In this document: one piece after another, positions 63,015-64,000 of the stretch
How positions within the stretch are numbered: position 1 is the stretch's first letter
Layout of the letters: each line of letters begins with the position of its first letter
Assembly (NCBI GenBank): GCA_021850485.1
Contig: JAJZLY010000014.1
Coordinates: 1-64,000, forward strand
Reading direction: 5' to 3'
Length of the DNA: 64,000 bases
Source: Bacillota bacterium
GTDB lineage: Bacteria > Bacillota > Sulfobacillia > JAJZYS01 > JAJZLH01
Notes under the pieces: generated by a model
Seen by the model: only the letters and a program-made list of their open reading frames with translations
Database searches by the model: none
Told to the model about the DNA's origin: nothing
Made by a program: the position numbers and the translations under genes

Positions 63015-64000
63015 TCAGTTCGCGGGCGCCTCAAGCGCCGCCCTCAACTGCAAGATCGCCGCCAGCACATCGGAGAAGCTGGTGCACAGGGGGCTGGGAC
63101 ACAAGCGGATGATGTCTGGTGGCCGAAAATCCCCGACCACTCCCGCAGCTCGCAAGGCGGGGACGAGTTGTGCGGCGTCGACGTGGTGCAGGGCGACGTG
63201 GCCACCTCTGCGCTGGGGCTCCCGCGGTGTGCCAACGGATACGCCATGGCTGGCCAGCAGCGCATCTGTCAGTTCGATTAAGAAGCCGGTCAGGGCCAAA
63301 GACTTAGCGCGCACCCGGTCAATGCCCGCTTCAGCCAACAACCCCAATGAGCCTTTTAACGGAGCCATCGACAACACGTGCGGTGAGCCGATTTGAAAGG
63401 CACCGGCACCCAAGGCGGGCGTGAAGGCTGGCGACATATCGAACTGGCTGGCCTTGTCTCCACCGAACCAGCCCCACAGGGCCGGCCGCTGGTGGTGGTG
63501 GCGGGGGCTCAGGTAGAGTGCAGCTGGTGCGCCTGGACCGCCATTCAGATACTTATAGGTGCAGAAGACGCAGAAATCGGGATCGAGCTCATCCAGGCGA
63601 TGCGCAACCACGCCTGCTGAATGGGACAAATCCCAACCGATCGGGATTCCTCGGGCCCGGGCTGCTTTGGTGATACGCCCCATGTCCAGCAGCTGCCCGG
63701 TGCGAAACACCACAGAAGGCAGCAACACCAGTGCCACGTCTGGTCCGAGAGCGGCCAAGACGTCGTCTTCCCGGATCAGTCCGTCGGCCCCAGGCGACAC
63801 CAGCCGGAGCGCCGACTCATCTTGGCCGTGCAAGGCCAGCTGACTCTTCAGGGCGTACAGATCGGACGGAAAGTTGAGTGGGTCAGCGACGATCAGGCGA
63901 CGGGTTCCTTGCGGCTTGTAAAAGGTGGCGACCAGTTGATGCAGGTTGACCGTGGTAGAACCAGCCAACACCAGGTCACCGGCGTTGCCTCCGACCAGCG
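63015..64000 (-). CDS. kynU: Kynureninase, N-terminus beyond the window (partial)
   Basis: A PLP enzyme that splits kynurenine to anthranilate and alanine. The visible 328 residues run from LVGGNAGDLVLAGSTTVN at the window edge through GWDLSHSAGVV (PLP Asp), CTYKYLNGGPGAPAALYL (PLP Lys) and GGDKASQFDMSPAFTPALGAGAFQIGSPHVL to the C-terminus. The frame is open to position 64000, so the start lies outside. No other tryptophan-breakdown gene is visible. Confidence 0.92.
   Translation of the reverse strand, partial: LVGGNAGDLVLAGSTTVNLHQLVATFYKPQGTRRLIVADPLNFPSDLYALKSQLALHGQDESALRLVSPGADGLIREDDVLAALGPDVALVLLPSVVFRTGQLLDMGRITKAARARGIPIGWDLSHSAGVVAHRLDELDPDFCVFCTYKYLNGGPGAPAALYLSPRHHHQRPALWGWFGGDKASQFDMSPAFTPALGAGAFQIGSPHVLSMAPLKGSLGLLAEAGIDRVRAKSLALTGFLIELTDALLASHGVSVGTPREPQRRGGHVALHHVDAAQLVPALRAAGVVGDFRPPDIIRLCPSPLCTSFSDVLAAILQLRAALEAPAN

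Noticed and set aside
62915-63280. AGGAGG on the plus strand (62915-62920) followed at 7 nt by CTG and an open frame of more than 100 codons
   Set aside because: Most of the frame is antisense to kynureninase and has no recognisable features; the site may be chance.
1-64000. CRISPR arrays, insertion sequences, prophage genes
   Set aside because: No direct-repeat arrays, transposase motifs or phage structural genes were seen; the window is ordinary chromosome.

Overview
This 64 kb window is a high-GC bacterial chromosome segment, most probably from a Bacillota-type lineage (deep high-GC groups such as Sulfobacillus, Thermaerobacter or Symbiobacterium relatives). The reasons are a lysS gene running into a 16S rRNA gene, a Bacillota-style rRNA leader, a preserved tilS-ftsH ... 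folP-folB-folK ... coaX cluster, a ydaO-type c-di-AMP riboswitch, and AGGAGG ribosome binding sites almost everywhere. The assignment is inference from gene order. Coding is very dense: most neighbouring genes overlap by 1-4 nt, and three convergent pairs interlock their stop codons.

Layout. 1-5684 (minus): 5' end of a 16S gene and its promoter, then the SCP2-domain, 'quinate dehydrogenase-like', lysS and greA genes and a YCF48/BNR-type lipoprotein. 5872-7664 (plus): UPF0173 hydrolase and glycerate kinase. 7661-16812 (minus): M50 protease, etfA/etfB, HAD phosphatase, a BtuFCD-type corrinoid importer behind a cobalamin riboswitch, and an alpha/beta hydrolase / enoyl-CoA hydratase-like / acyl-CoA dehydrogenase operon. 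16936-22506 (plus): flavin reductase, small membrane protein, propeller lipoprotein, a DUF929-VKOR disulfide pair and a PASTA-containing penicillin-binding protein. 22503-37768 (minus): a long, translationally interlocked series from tRNA-Glu through tilS, ftsH, two M16 proteins, htrA, fhs, folP, folB, folK, birA, coaX and an M24 peptidase to recD2. 37811-42306 (mixed): MetE-core methyltransferase, a glutaredoxin-like selenoprotein, GH1 glycosidase, thymidylate kinase and a solitary DNA methyltransferase. 42453-48551 (plus): DHA2 transporter, ArsB-type permease, threonine dehydratase-like enzyme and a GAF-PAS-GGDEF-EAL protein. 48548-64000 (minus): MBL hydrolase, AddAB, aspartase, a kdp potassium-transport operon behind a c-di-AMP riboswitch, and a partial kynureninase.

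The most interesting signals are: (1) an unreported-looking selenoprotein gene (39005-39472) in which an in-frame TGA replaces the first Cys of a C-P-Y-C redox motif and is followed by a bacterial SECIS-like hairpin; (2) at least three plus-strand genes (flavin reductase, thymidylate kinase, threonine dehydratase-like) whose best or only start after a good Shine-Dalgarno is ATC; the thymidylate kinase has no ATG, GTG or TTG between the upstream in-frame stop and its P-loop; (3) a kdp operon in which kdpF and a second 27-residue membrane peptide lie after kdpC, under a c-di-AMP riboswitch and with a histidine-kinase-less KdpD.

Functional themes: folate/one-carbon metabolism (fhs, folPBK, MetE core), corrinoid uptake, acyl-CoA oxidation (ACAD, ETF), extracytoplasmic thiol-disulfide chemistry (DUF929, VKOR), and potassium homeostasis through c-di-AMP.
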